Shown piece after piece: positions 1 to 8,191 of a stretch of 23,275 nt of DNA; position 1 is the stretch's first letter; every line of letters begins with the position of its first letter. The notes beneath the pieces were generated by a model. The model was not told the origin of the DNA, did not search any database, and saw nothing but the letters and a program-made list of their open reading frames with translations. Source of the DNA: CBCYMI01 sp965183855 (GTDB lineage: Bacteria; Pseudomonadota; Alphaproteobacteria; Caulobacterales; Maricaulaceae); NCBI GenBank assembly GCA_965183855.1, contig CBCYMI010000040.1, forward strand, positions 1 to 23,275, read 5' to 3'. The position numbers and the translations under genes are program-made.

Positions 1-453
1 TTTTTTAATTTCATTAGGTGAAGTATGTGCAATTCGTGCAAGACTCATGGCTTTGATAGACAAGACGGGAAAGACACATGGCATTAAATTAAGGATAAGA
101 CCTCCCAGGAAGGCAAGAAAAAGAGCCGTTAAAAAAGAGATATTTTTGTGTGATCAGATTGTATTTTTTGTTTGTGAATAGGAGAGCCAATATCAATATC
201 TTTTTGTGAACTAGGTGGAATTTCTAGTTCAAAAAATGTTCTTTCTCCATTTTGCTGATAGGATAAAACCCCTAAGACAGGCTCTTTTAATAAAGCATCT
301 ATATCAGGACCCTTTGTGAGATTTAACTGAACTCCTTTTTCATAAAACTGTGCTTTTTGAGGTTCATCATGGTCAATAAGTCCTGATACATAAGGGAAAA
401 AAATAAAGGTGAGTTATATCAAGATTGCCCAGAAAGGATGCTTTGAGAGTTAA
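1..453 (-). CDS. dsbD: DsbD-like protein-disulfide reductase, membrane part (partial, frameshifted from its 5' part)
   Basis: This open frame of 151 codons reads without a stop from about 453 to the window edge and continues the gene whose 5' part is at 450-1085. It begins with the end of the periplasmic domain (a DITHLYFFPYVSGLIDH segment). It then enters a membrane segment carrying NLMPCVFPVLSIKAMSLA, the signature of the first DsbD transmembrane helix; its cysteine is the known membrane redox residue of the family. DsbD passes electrons from cytoplasmic thioredoxin across the inner membrane to periplasmic thiol proteins. There is no start codon of its own. Adding one base in the A5/T5 run at 462-466 would fuse it in frame with the upstream part. 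The remaining helices and any C-terminal thioredoxin domain lie outside the window. The family call is firm; whether the break is real is unknown. Confidence 0.8.
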
Positions 454-1085
454 TAATAGATAAAAATTTGTTCATCCAATGTCAGCAGGGAGTGTATGTC
501 AGCTCTTTGTTTTGGGCTGTTTTTAACCGTATCCAGAATGTTTTTGCGATAGGGGGTTGGTTTCTTTTCTTGGGTAGATGAAATCGGCAATGTTATTGAG
601 AAATTTCCACTTTCTGGAATACAGATATCCTTACAAACTAGCCAGAAAGCTTCCAGGTCAAAGGTAATGTTTTGTTGAGTTGTCAATGTTTCTGGAACCT
701 GGATAGAGACGGGTAAATAGACTTCATTTTCATAGCCATAATTGACGATTGGTCCAGTTGGAACGCGTTTGGGAGCAGGCCAGATAATATCACCAGCATG
801 AAAGCCTTTGGGTAGATTCCATTCCAAGCTAATCGATTCTCCTGAAGAACCAGGATTACGCCAATAAACATGCCAATGTTTTTTGATTTTCAGATGAAAT
901 GCAAGATAAAAAGGTTCTCCTGGTATAATTTCAGAGACAGAAGATACGAGTCTAGAGTTTACATGATTTGTTTTTACATATTCTGAAGCCAGACTTTCTT
1001 CTTTTGAGAAACAAAATGTAAACAAAATAGCAAGACATGAAGTCAAAACGATTGTGGATAGAGTTAGTTTGAGATGTTTACACAT
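450..1085 (-). CDS. dsbD: DsbD-like protein-disulfide reductase, N-terminal periplasmic domain (5' part of frameshifted gene)
   Basis: This is the first 211 residues of a DsbD-like protein. Residues 1-34 look like a signal sequence with a hydrophobic core (ILFTFCF). The rest matches the DsbC/DsbD N-terminal domain, with WHVYWRNPGSSGES at about 71-84 and a C-K-D-I-C pair (Cys151, Cys155), the redox cysteines of this domain. The domain would carry electrons from the membrane part to periplasmic substrates. The frame ends at 450 just after the domain, while the next frame continues with perfect family sequence, so the stop comes from a one-base loss, most likely in T5 of the coding strand (plus 462-466). 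The ATG at 1085 follows a purine-rich AAAAG repeat that could serve as ribosome binding site. It lies 218 bp after the choice-of-anchor I gene on the same strand. Confidence 0.82.
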   Translation of the reverse strand: MCKHLKLTLSTIVLTSCLAILFTFCFSKEESLASEYVKTNHVNSRLVSSVSEIIPGEPFYLAFHLKIKKHWHVYWRNPGSSGESISLEWNLPKGFHAGDIIWPAPKRVPTGPIVNYGYENEVYLPVSIQVPETLTTQQNITFDLEAFWLVCKDICIPESGNFSITLPISSTQEKKPTPYRKNILDTVKNSPKQRADIHSLLTLDEQIFIYY

Positions 1086-1089
1086 ATTG

Positions 1090-1110
1090 CTTTTCTTTTC
1101 TTTTCTTTTT
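1090..1110 (-). repeat. AAAAG pentamer repeat (4 units) just upstream of dsbD start
   Basis: On the minus strand four tandem AAAAG units end 4 bases before the dsbD ATG. They are the only purine-rich stretch there, so they probably include the ribosome binding site. A change in unit number would alter spacing to the start codon. Confidence 0.6.
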
Positions 1111-1303
1111 AGTTTTTCAGTTGTTATATTTATTTATGAAAACTTGATGTATTAACAAGCATGATATAATTCATTAATTTAAAAAACAATATATGTCAAT
1201 TTTTAATAAAAAGCATGCGTTTCTAATATTAATGGCGAGACGAGTTAGTATTCTGAATACGATATTTGTTTGAGATAAAGAATCCTAATATTCATATATT
1301 GCG

Positions 1304-2989
1304 TTATCTATGAGGATTAGAATCATTGACTATAATCTCATATAATCGGGTTGTACTAGAAATCTCATTGCAGGTTATTAATAAGGGTTTTTTATTTGGA
1401 GAGTCTTTTGCTGGAATATATAATAACCCTTCGACTCCTAAATCCTGATGCTTGGATAGGCTTGAATCTTTGAAATTTCGTGTGGTTGCATAACCTGCAA
1501 TGAAAGATGTTTCAGGGGTTGTGATATCAAAAATCATAATACTGGAATCTCTTTCAAGACCTACAAAAGCATAGATTCTGTTATTTAACCGAATCAGAAT
1601 AATATTCTCTGGTTCCGCACCTTTATCATCTGAACGCTGGTCGAATATATTATTATCATGACTTGCATTAAACCCGTTCTTACCACGCTTTTGAGCCAAA
1701 AACTCTTCGATCATACTACCTGAATCCCAAATTCTTTCACCCGTTTCAGACCAGATTGAAATAGAACGAGCACCAAACGTATAGAGTGCATCATAATCAC
1801 CATCTCCATCTTCATCACCCAGTTTTACGTTTACTTTTAATCTTCCCAATTGATCCATGTCCTGAAACCTTCTGCTTTTTGGGAATGCTTTATAATCTAA
1901 CATTAAATTATGAACACGTTCTCCTGATATATACCCTTTATAATTGTGCATTTTACCTTCATTGGCTGTTACCCAGTAAACATTTTCTTTTTTATCCTTA
2001 TAAACAGCAAGTCCATCGGGCTGATAAAGAGAATAAATAGGCCAGGTTTGAAGATTAATTTTACCATCTTGATCTGAAATATCAATTTTTTGATTAAACC
2101 AGCTTTTATATCCTAATCCTATAATTTGTGTAATTTCTTTTTTATTAAGATCAAGAATCGCAATCGCATTATTGGCTTGAAGAGAGATAATCGCTTTGTT
2201 TTGGTTTGGGTATAGGGCTATTGTTTCAGGTTGTATGGCTTCTGTGAAGCTCGCTCCTGGAAAAGAAAAACTTGCGCCTTCAATCTTTGTATTATTAAAA
2301 TCTTCAAATGTAATTGTCTGAATATTTGTATTTTTCTGGGAGAGAGTGTTTTCTACTTCTTCCATTTGTTCAGTTGAAAATAATGAAATACTTCCTGTTG
2401 GATCATGGACAAGAAACTCATCTGGTTCTCCTTGATTAACAACAATTACTGATTTGCCGTTATGGGTAAATGTAACAGAATAAGGAGAGGGATTGGTTTT
2501 ATAGATTTTCTCTATTTCAAGATGATCTGTATTTAAAAAAATCAGGAGACCATTTTGAGTAATATCCTTTGAATTCAATAATGTAAGAGCAATAAGACTT
2601 CCATGAAGTGCGATTGAGCTTGGTATTCCATATTCTTCAAGGGAAATACGCTTGTATAATATAGGTGATTTGGGGTTTTTAATTGTCAAGATATCAAGGC
2701 TTTTATATTGCCTGTTAGTGACAATTAATTGATAATTTTTTTTGTCATAAACTGCATATTCGGAAGCTCTTTTAGCAAAGTCGCCATGTTTAAAATAGCC
2801 AAGGGGGTTTAATGTAATGCCAGAGTGAATTTGTTCTGATAGTTGTTCTCTATTTTTGGCAAAGGATGAAAAATAATAACTTCCAGACTGATATAAAATC
2901 AATATTGCAAGGAATAAAGATAGATAGTTTATCCTTTTCCAAAAGCAGGTCTTATTAAAAGAAAATTCTTGATTTATTTGAAATATCAT
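1304..2989 (-). CDS. Choice-of-anchor I family exported beta-propeller protein
   Basis: A 561-residue protein with a basic N-terminus and one hydrophobic segment at about 21-40 (signal peptide or signal anchor), so it probably acts in the periplasm or at the surface. The body has repeated beta-propeller-like blades, for example SPYSVTFTHNGKSVIVVNQGEPDE at about 168-191 (in two parts: the PYSVTF strand and the VVNQGEPDE turn), IQPETIALYPN at 252-262, YQPDGLAVY at 322-330 and an acidic turn DEDGDGDYD at 392-400 followed by LYTFGARSISIW. This set is typical of the choice-of-anchor I domain, also described as alkaline-phosphatase-like or mesenchyme-specific surface glycoprotein-like; the function is not established. 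AGGA lies about 9 bases before the ATG. It is divergent from the NTF2-like gene across 247 bp. The family call is good; a role in adhesion or phosphate release would be a guess. Confidence 0.8.
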   Translation of the reverse strand: MIFQINQEFSFNKTCFWKRINYLSLFLAILILYQSGSYYFSSFAKNREQLSEQIHSGITLNPLGYFKHGDFAKRASEYAVYDKKNYQLIVTNRQYKSLDILTIKNPKSPILYKRISLEEYGIPSSIALHGSLIALTLLNSKDITQNGLLIFLNTDHLEIEKIYKTNPSPYSVTFTHNGKSVIVVNQGEPDEFLVHDPTGSISLFSTEQMEEVENTLSQKNTNIQTITFEDFNNTKIEGASFSFPGASFTEAIQPETIALYPNQNKAIISLQANNAIAILDLNKKEITQIIGLGYKSWFNQKIDISDQDGKINLQTWPIYSLYQPDGLAVYKDKKENVYWVTANEGKMHNYKGYISGERVHNLMLDYKAFPKSRRFQDMDQLGRLKVNVKLGDEDGDGDYDALYTFGARSISIWSETGERIWDSGSMIEEFLAQKRGKNGFNASHDNNIFDQRSDDKGAEPENIILIRLNNRIYAFVGLERDSSIMIFDITTPETSFIAGYATTRNFKDSSLSKHQDLGVEGLLYIPAKDSPNKKPLLITCNEISSTTRLYEIIVNDSNPHR

Positions 2990-3236
2990 TAGTATAAATC
3001 CTATTATTATTTAAGTTTCATGTTAATATAGTCTAAGTATACCCTTATTTTTGTTAATAAAGCTTATCTGGATTTGTTTAAATCTTATGGAAGAAAGAAT
3101 TGATAACCAAATTCTGAAACAAGATAAAAAGCAGAGCATTATAATTTAAAAAAATAGATAATTTTATTTGTAAACAGAGTTTGAAAAGAATAGATTTTTT
3201 ATTAGAAAATCTGATGTTAAATTTGGAGAGAGTAAT

Positions 3237-3782
3237 ATGAAATATTTTATTATGCTAGGCTTTTTAGCCGTTTTCATGCCATGCTGGGCGATTTCAGAAC
3301 CTAAAGAGGTTCCAAAAACTAACTCTATTTCGAACGCAAAGCGGGATGTTCATCAATTATTAGATCAGTTTCATCAGGCAGCAGCAGAAGGAAACAAAGT
3401 ACAATATCTGAATTCTTTTTCTGATCAGGCTGTTTTTATGGGAACGGATGATTGGGAACGTTGGCCTCTTCCAGAGTTTACAAAATATGTAAATAAACGG
3501 TTTAAAAATGGCCAGGGATGGTCATACAAGCCTGTTGAACGTAATATTGTTTTTTCAAAAAATGGACAAATTGCCTGGTTTGATGAAATTGTTGTTTCAG
3601 AAAAATGGGGTAAATTTAGAGGAATGGGAGTTGTTAAAAAACAGAATGCGAAATGGAAAATAGAACAATATGCCCTTTCTTTTTTAGTTCCTAATTCTGT
3701 TTGGAAAGAAGTTTCAGAGATCGCTAAAAAAGGCTACCAAAAAGAGGAAGAAAAGAAGATTAAAAATATTTTGAAACCATGA
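3237..3782 (+). CDS. Exported NTF2/SnoaL-like domain protein
   Basis: A 181-residue protein with a clear signal peptide (MKYFIMLGFLAVFMPCWA, cleavage probably near residue 18). Residues about 37-155 match the SnoaL_3 branch of the NTF2-like fold: a first helix (LLDQFHQAAAEGN), then FSDQAVFMGTDDWERWPLPE, a buried strand GQIAWFDEIV and a C-terminal W-x-I-x-QYALSF strand. Such domains bind small molecules or act as enzymes or accessory folds, so substrate and reaction cannot be named. The C-terminus is a lysine- and glutamate-rich tail. The start is supported by a GGAGAG ribosome site. It is transcribed divergently from the choice-of-anchor I gene and convergently with priA (85 bp gap), so it is probably a single-gene unit. 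Confidence 0.75.
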   Translation: MKYFIMLGFLAVFMPCWAISEPKEVPKTNSISNAKRDVHQLLDQFHQAAAEGNKVQYLNSFSDQAVFMGTDDWERWPLPEFTKYVNKRFKNGQGWSYKPVERNIVFSKNGQIAWFDEIVVSEKWGKFRGMGVVKKQNAKWKIEQYALSFLVPNSVWKEVSEIAKKGYQKEEEKKIKNILKP

Positions 3783-3867
3783 ATATCTGATAGGGTTTAA
3801 TAATTATATATATTAACAGCCAAAATCATTAAGGTTTGATGTTAATTTCCAAAAATATTGAGCATTA

Positions 3868-5652
3868 TTATAGGAAATTATAAGGATCTATATCAATTTG
3901 GACTCTGATAGAAGAAGGAATAGAAAGCCTGTTTTTCCAAAATAATACATAGCCTGATAAATCCTGTTTTTTCCTGCTTTTTAAAATAAAGCGTTGACGG
4001 AATTTTCCTCTTAATTGGGCAATCGCAGGTTCTGCAGGACCGATGACTTCTATTCCTTCCGTGACAGGAATCAGGCTTGCTGCATGCTTAACGGCTTTGA
4101 TAAGATGTGTTTCATTTTTAGATGAGAATGTAATCATTGCCAGCCTAGCATAAGGAGGAAGTCCTGACTGCTTTCGATCTTTTAACTCAGTTTCTATGAA
4201 TGCATCGCGATTTTTTTGAACGAGGGCTTGAAAAGCAATATGATCAGGTGCGTAAGTTTGTAAATATGCTCTTCCTTTTTTCTCAGCTCGTCCAGCTCTT
4301 CCTGTTACTTGTGCCATTAATTGGTAGGTGCGCTCTGTTGCTCTTAAGTCTCCTCCTTGTAATCCTAAATCTGCATCAATGACACCAACAAGGGTTAATT
4401 TTGGGAAATTATGCCCTTTAGCAATCATTTGTGTTCCGATAATAATATCCATATCACCTTTGGTAATTTGATTAAGCTGATCTCTTAATAAGTCAAAGGA
4501 AGAAAACATGTCTGAAGACAAAATACAGCTTTTTTTATCTGGAAACAGGGTTTTTACTTCTTCTAGAATACGTTCAACACCAGGCCCAATTGGTTTTAAA
4601 CTATCCTTTTTTTCACAATATGGACAAAATTCAGGTTTAGGCATAGAAAACCCTGTCTTATGGCAGACAAGTTTTCCATTTCTTTTATGTTCAGAGAGCC
4701 AGTGATCTGTATCAGGAGATTTCATCCGTTCTCCACAGGATGAGCAAATCACCAATGGAGCATAGCCCCTACGGTTTAAGAATAATAAGGTCTGTTCCTG
4801 TTTTTTTAGAGTTTCTGTTATTTCTTTAATAAGAAAAGGAGATAGCCAGTTTTTCCATTTTGGCGCATATTTTCTTAAATCTATTGTTTTAATTTCAGGT
4901 AGAAATGCCTGACCTGGTCTGGTATCAAGCTGAACATGTCCGTATTTGCCTTGTCTTGCATTATAAAGTGTTTCCATTGCTGGTGTTGCAGAGGCCAGGA
5001 TCAGGTTTTTCCGTTCCATTTTTGCTCTTAGAACAGCAAGGTCTCTGGCCTGATAACAAACTCCTTCATCTTGTTTATAAGACGCATCATGTTCTTCATC
5101 AACGATAATCAGTTTAAGGTTTTTATATGGTAAAAATAGTGCAGATCTGGCACCTGTAATTAGGGTTGCTTTTCCTGAAAGGATCGCGTTCCAGGTTTTT
5201 CTTCTTTGTGATTTTGTTAATGAAGAATGCCATTGAGCAGGTTTTGTTTGAAATCGTTTTTCCAGCCTTTGTATAATTGCAGGAGTTAGGGCAATTTCTG
5301 GTAATAAAATCAGGCATTGATTGTTTTTATCTTTTTTTAGAATATTTTCAATTAGTTCCAAATAGACTTCTGTTTTTCCAGACCCTGTAATTCCATCAAG
5401 CAGAACAGGTTTTTGGGTATGAAAGTAAAACAGACAATCTTCTACAGCAGATTTTTGTGCTTTTGTCAGTTTCAAAAAAGGGTTTTCCAAAATCGGAGGG
5501 TTATAAATGAGCTCGTCTAGTTTGGTTTCTTTCCTAACTATTTTCAAGTCTATTAATGCTTTTAATACGCTCATGCTCACATGTGCAGTCTGGCAAATTT
5601 CTTTAGAAGATAAGGGGGTATTGGCTGTTTGTAATACATGTATGACACGCAT
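3868..5652 (-). CDS. priA: Primosomal protein N' (PriA helicase), C-terminal part of frameshifted gene
   Basis: This 594-residue frame holds the PriA helicase: Walker A GITGSGKT at 87-94, DEEH at 185-188, SATPAMET at about 221-228, GTQMIAKGHNFP at about 406-417 and QVTGRAGRA at about 448-456. PriA is the 3'-5' DNA helicase that reloads the replisome at stalled forks. The zinc region at 303-346 is reduced: C303/C306 and C343/C346 remain, but the second CxxC is SPDT (312-315) and the third pair keeps only C330 (CHKT). The ATG at 5652 is probably not the true start. Reading upstream in this frame gives KKTLTPSRMRVIHVL, the usual PriA winged-helix start, back to a T9 run at 5670-5678 where the 5' part joins. 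Removing one base there would give a single protein of normal length. Confidence 0.9.
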   Translation of the reverse strand: MRVIHVLQTANTPLSSKEICQTAHVSMSVLKALIDLKIVRKETKLDELIYNPPILENPFLKLTKAQKSAVEDCLFYFHTQKPVLLDGITGSGKTEVYLELIENILKKDKNNQCLILLPEIALTPAIIQRLEKRFQTKPAQWHSSLTKSQRRKTWNAILSGKATLITGARSALFLPYKNLKLIIVDEEHDASYKQDEGVCYQARDLAVLRAKMERKNLILASATPAMETLYNARQGKYGHVQLDTRPGQAFLPEIKTIDLRKYAPKWKNWLSPFLIKEITETLKKQEQTLLFLNRRGYAPLVICSSCGERMKSPDTDHWLSEHKRNGKLVCHKTGFSMPKPEFCPYCEKKDSLKPIGPGVERILEEVKTLFPDKKSCILSSDMFSSFDLLRDQLNQITKGDMDIIIGTQMIAKGHNFPKLTLVGVIDADLGLQGGDLRATERTYQLMAQVTGRAGRAEKKGRAYLQTYAPDHIAFQALVQKNRDAFIETELKDRKQSGLPPYARLAMITFSSKNETHLIKAVKHAASLIPVTEGIEVIGPAEPAIAQLRGKFRQRFILKSRKKQDLSGYVLFWKNRLSIPSSIRVQIDIDPYNFL

Positions 5653-6385
5653 TCTGGATGGGGTTAGTGTTTTTTTTTGTTATTGAAGTATTTTTCAGAT
5701 TACAAGGTTTCTTGAATATGGGTTTGTCTTTTGATAAGAAAGGATCAGGTTGATTATCAACTTGATTTTGTTTTTCTATTTGTGCTGAAAACAAGCTATA
5801 AACAGATTTTTTAGCAGGTATATTTGACAGAAATTTTGGATTTAAAGATAATTTCAAAATGCTTCCAGCAGGTACGCAGGTATAAGCAGATGCTTTATCT
5901 ATAAATTGGCGCATTGAGTCAGAATAGGCTCGTTTAATCAAAATCTCTCGTAGAAATTTAAGAGGCTTTGGTTTTTTGGATATATTTCCAGATGAGTTAT
6001 GCTGTTTTATTATAATGTTTTTGTCTGTAGAGGGGCAGTTTTCTTTTAAAAAAGGTTCAGAAGAGACTTGGCGCATTTTTAACTCTGCGAACAGGTCATC
6101 TTGTTTATTCAGGTGTGGTTGAATGAGGTCAGATTGAGCGTTTTTTTTGGTAATTTTTGGGTTAGTCAGGCTTTTAGACTGAGAATTTAAATCTTTTATA
6201 TAGGAAGATTCTGTACTTATTTCCCAGATTACACCTGGGATAATACGGTTTCCAAATGGAGCCAGAACAATATCTCCACACGCATAATCATATTGTTCAT
6301 GACATTGATATTCAAAAACATCCTGAAACGGAAGTGGAAAGCGTAAACGGGCATATTGTTCCATTAAGGCTCTACTTTCTGCCAT
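5603..6385 (-). CDS. priA: Primosomal protein N' (PriA), N-terminal DNA-binding part of frameshifted gene
   Basis: This is the 5' part of priA. Residues 10-60 (YARLRFPLPFQDVFEYQ, YACGDIVLAPFGNRIIPGVIW) match the PriA 3'-end DNA-binding domain. A low-complexity linker with many K, N and S residues at about 68-140 is longer than usual. A second block (LKFLREILIKRAYSDSMRQF onward) matches the segment leading to the winged helix. Sense continues to about codon SITKK; the last 20 or so residues up to the stop at 5603 are a frameshift artefact overlapping the helicase part. The break falls in T9 (5670-5678). The gene is divergent from fsa across 352 bp. No strong ribosome site is seen before the ATG at 6385. 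Confidence 0.86.
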   Translation of the reverse strand: MAESRALMEQYARLRFPLPFQDVFEYQCHEQYDYACGDIVLAPFGNRIIPGVIWEISTESSYIKDLNSQSKSLTNPKITKKNAQSDLIQPHLNKQDDLFAELKMRQVSSEPFLKENCPSTDKNIIIKQHNSSGNISKKPKPLKFLREILIKRAYSDSMRQFIDKASAYTCVPAGSILKLSLNPKFLSNIPAKKSVYSLFSAQIEKQNQVDNQPDPFLSKDKPIFKKPCNLKNTSITKKNTNPIQNACHTCITNSQYPLIF

Positions 6386-6737
6386 TAGCTGTTTTCTAAT
6401 TATGAAGTTTCTGTTCTTCGTTTAATAAATCATCCTATTTTTATAATATAACAGGTATAATCATGTTGATGGTTTTATATCAGATAAAATCAAAAAAATA
6501 CAAACCGTCATAGCTAAAAAAAGAATATCTTAAAGAATCCTTCATATTTTAATTGGAATAAATAGAAAATATATACAAGTTACTAAGTTTAAATGAAGGC
6601 AGATTGAATGAGAGATAAAATCATATTGACTTGTTTCTATAAAGGATAAAACATTAAATTATCATTCAACTCATACATAAGATGGGTAATATTCTGGCAA
6701 AAAGATGTATTTGAAAAAACAAACAGGGAGATAGAGT
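6386..6737. other. Divergent intergenic region between priA and fsa
   Basis: 352 bp of very AT-rich DNA that must hold promoters for priA (leftward) and fsa (rightward). I see no reading frame, RNA gene, long repeat or clear consensus promoter in it. Confidence 0.5.
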
Positions 6738-7394
6738 ATGAAACTTTTTGCAGACACAGCAGACATTGAAGAATTAAAGCAATTACAGGAAACAGGGCTG
6801 ATTGATGGCGTTACAACAAACCCGTCCTTGCTTTCAAAGATAAAGGGAGATCCTGTAAAGACATTGGAGAGCATTTGTGATTTGATTAAAGGACCAATTA
6901 GTGCTGAAGTAATTGCTATTGAAACGGAGAAAATGGTCAAAGAAGCTTTAACTCTCCGGAAAATTGCAGAGAATATTGTCATTAAAATCCCTTTAACATT
7001 AAATGGGTTGAAAGCAACCCGTATATTAAGTCAGCAAGGCCATCCTGTTAATGTAACATTATGCTTTAGTGCAAATCAGGCACTTTTAGCAGCAAAATCA
7101 GGTGCAAAATATATTTCCCCTTTTATAGGAAGATTAGATGATATCTCCACCGATGGATTACAATTGATTGCAGATATCAGACAGATTTTTGATCATTATT
7201 CTGAATTATCAACACAAATCCTAACGGCTTCTGTCCGTCATGTGGAACATATTAGACAGGCTGCTTTGATTGGTTCTGATGCACTGACTCTTCCTCCAGA
7301 TTTATTATATAAAATGGTGCAGCATCCGTTAACAGATAAAGGTCTGGATATTTTTCTTTCAGACTGGAGAAAATCACATCAAGCATTTGTTTAG
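6738..7394 (+). CDS. fsa: Transaldolase / fructose-6-phosphate aldolase family
   Basis: A 218-residue protein of the short transaldolase class, full length for the family. MKLFADTADIEEL opens the first strand, VTTNPSLL at 25-32 is the phosphate-side loop, and VIKIPLT carries the Schiff-base lysine (Lys83). VTLCFSANQALLAAKSGA and YISPFIGRLDD are further barrel motifs. Enzymes of this class either move a dihydroxyacetone unit in the non-oxidative pentose phosphate pathway or cleave fructose 6-phosphate; which one applies here cannot be told from sequence alone. GGGAG precedes the ATG at good spacing. It is the first of three co-directed genes (fsa, DUF484, xerC), an order common in acetic acid bacteria, where the pentose phosphate route is central. 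Confidence 0.92.
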   Translation: MKLFADTADIEELKQLQETGLIDGVTTNPSLLSKIKGDPVKTLESICDLIKGPISAEVIAIETEKMVKEALTLRKIAENIVIKIPLTLNGLKATRILSQQGHPVNVTLCFSANQALLAAKSGAKYISPFIGRLDDISTDGLQLIADIRQIFDHYSELSTQILTASVRHVEHIRQAALIGSDALTLPPDLLYKMVQHPLTDKGLDIFLSDWRKSHQAFV

Positions 7395-7498
7395 ATTTTT
7401 ATATTAGAGATAGAAATGTAAAAAAAAATAATAATTAAGATAAAATTTAAATTGCTAATGTTATATATTATATTAAAGTACTATAAGCGGGGAGCTAT

Positions 7499-8191
7499 AT
7501 GGATAATACGCAAGAAAAACTGGATAAGTCTGTTTCTGACAGGCATTTGGAAATTATTAAAACCTTGGTTAAAACACATATATCAGCCTTGCAGTGTGAT
7601 CCAGAAATGGTTTCACTTTTTCGTGATGATGTAACGTATAAGGATGATCAAAAAATTACGAATCTTAATCTTTATGCAAGACAACGTCTTCGAAAAGAAA
7701 ATGATGGTCTAAAAAAAAGTCACGGGTTTGTTACACAAGCCATGCAGCATAATTTTCAGTTACAATGTCAATTATACAAAAGCATTATTATATTAATGAG
7801 ATGCAAAACATTGGAAGAAGCAGATCAAACTTTAGCAAAAACCATTCCTCCTTTGCTTGGAATTGACGATGTAATGCTATATTTTGAAAATGTGTCTTTT
7901 TTAAGAGTATATGATACTTTAAAAAATGTTTCTGAAGGGTTTTGTGATAGAATTATTGGAGTTGCCTCTTCAATATTGGGAAAGGTTTGCCAGCAGAATT
8001 CTTCTTTATATGATCATCTTAAACAAGTCTCAGAAAGCCAGGCTATTATACGCATGAATTTTGGTAGTTCTCAGGGATTGCTTGTGTTATCTTCTTATCA
8101 GAAGGATTGCTTTTCGATGGATAGAGGAACTGAAGCCTTGAATTTTTTTACACGTTTTCTTGAGCTTTATCTTAAGTCATGGATAGATTAA
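7499..8191 (+). CDS. DUF484 family protein
   Basis: A 230-residue protein with DUF484 features: an N-terminal helical part (HLEIIKTLVKTHISALQCDPEMV), a coiled region with ARQRLRKENDGLKK, then a GAF-like part ending in ARGLL-type sequence (QGLLVLSSYQKDCFSMDRGTEALNF, seen as strands QGLLVLSS and helix GTEALNFFTRFLEL). The function is unknown. It is commonly found directly upstream of xerC, as here, and may be co-regulated with it. The ATG at 7499 has GGGGAG 5 bases upstream. Its end overlaps the xerC start by 13 bases, which supports translational coupling. Confidence 0.85.
   Translation: MDNTQEKLDKSVSDRHLEIIKTLVKTHISALQCDPEMVSLFRDDVTYKDDQKITNLNLYARQRLRKENDGLKKSHGFVTQAMQHNFQLQCQLYKSIIILMRCKTLEEADQTLAKTIPPLLGIDDVMLYFENVSFLRVYDTLKNVSEGFCDRIIGVASSILGKVCQQNSSLYDHLKQVSESQAIIRMNFGSSQGLLVLSSYQKDCFSMDRGTEALNFFTRFLELYLKSWID

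Noticed and set aside
1786..2040. Open frame of 84 codons on the plus strand
   Set aside because: Lies wholly inside the choice-of-anchor I gene on the other strand, with histidine-rich low-complexity sequence mirroring the GDGD-encoding repeat.
7452..7482. dif-like sequence (TTATATTAAAG resembles a XerD half-site) near xerC
   Set aside because: The left half-site does not match and the spacer is 7 instead of 6; in such AT-rich DNA partial matches are common.
7452..7634. 60-codon frame starting before the DUF484 gene
   Set aside because: Overlaps the DUF484 gene in another frame, has no ribosome site, and its translation resembles no family.
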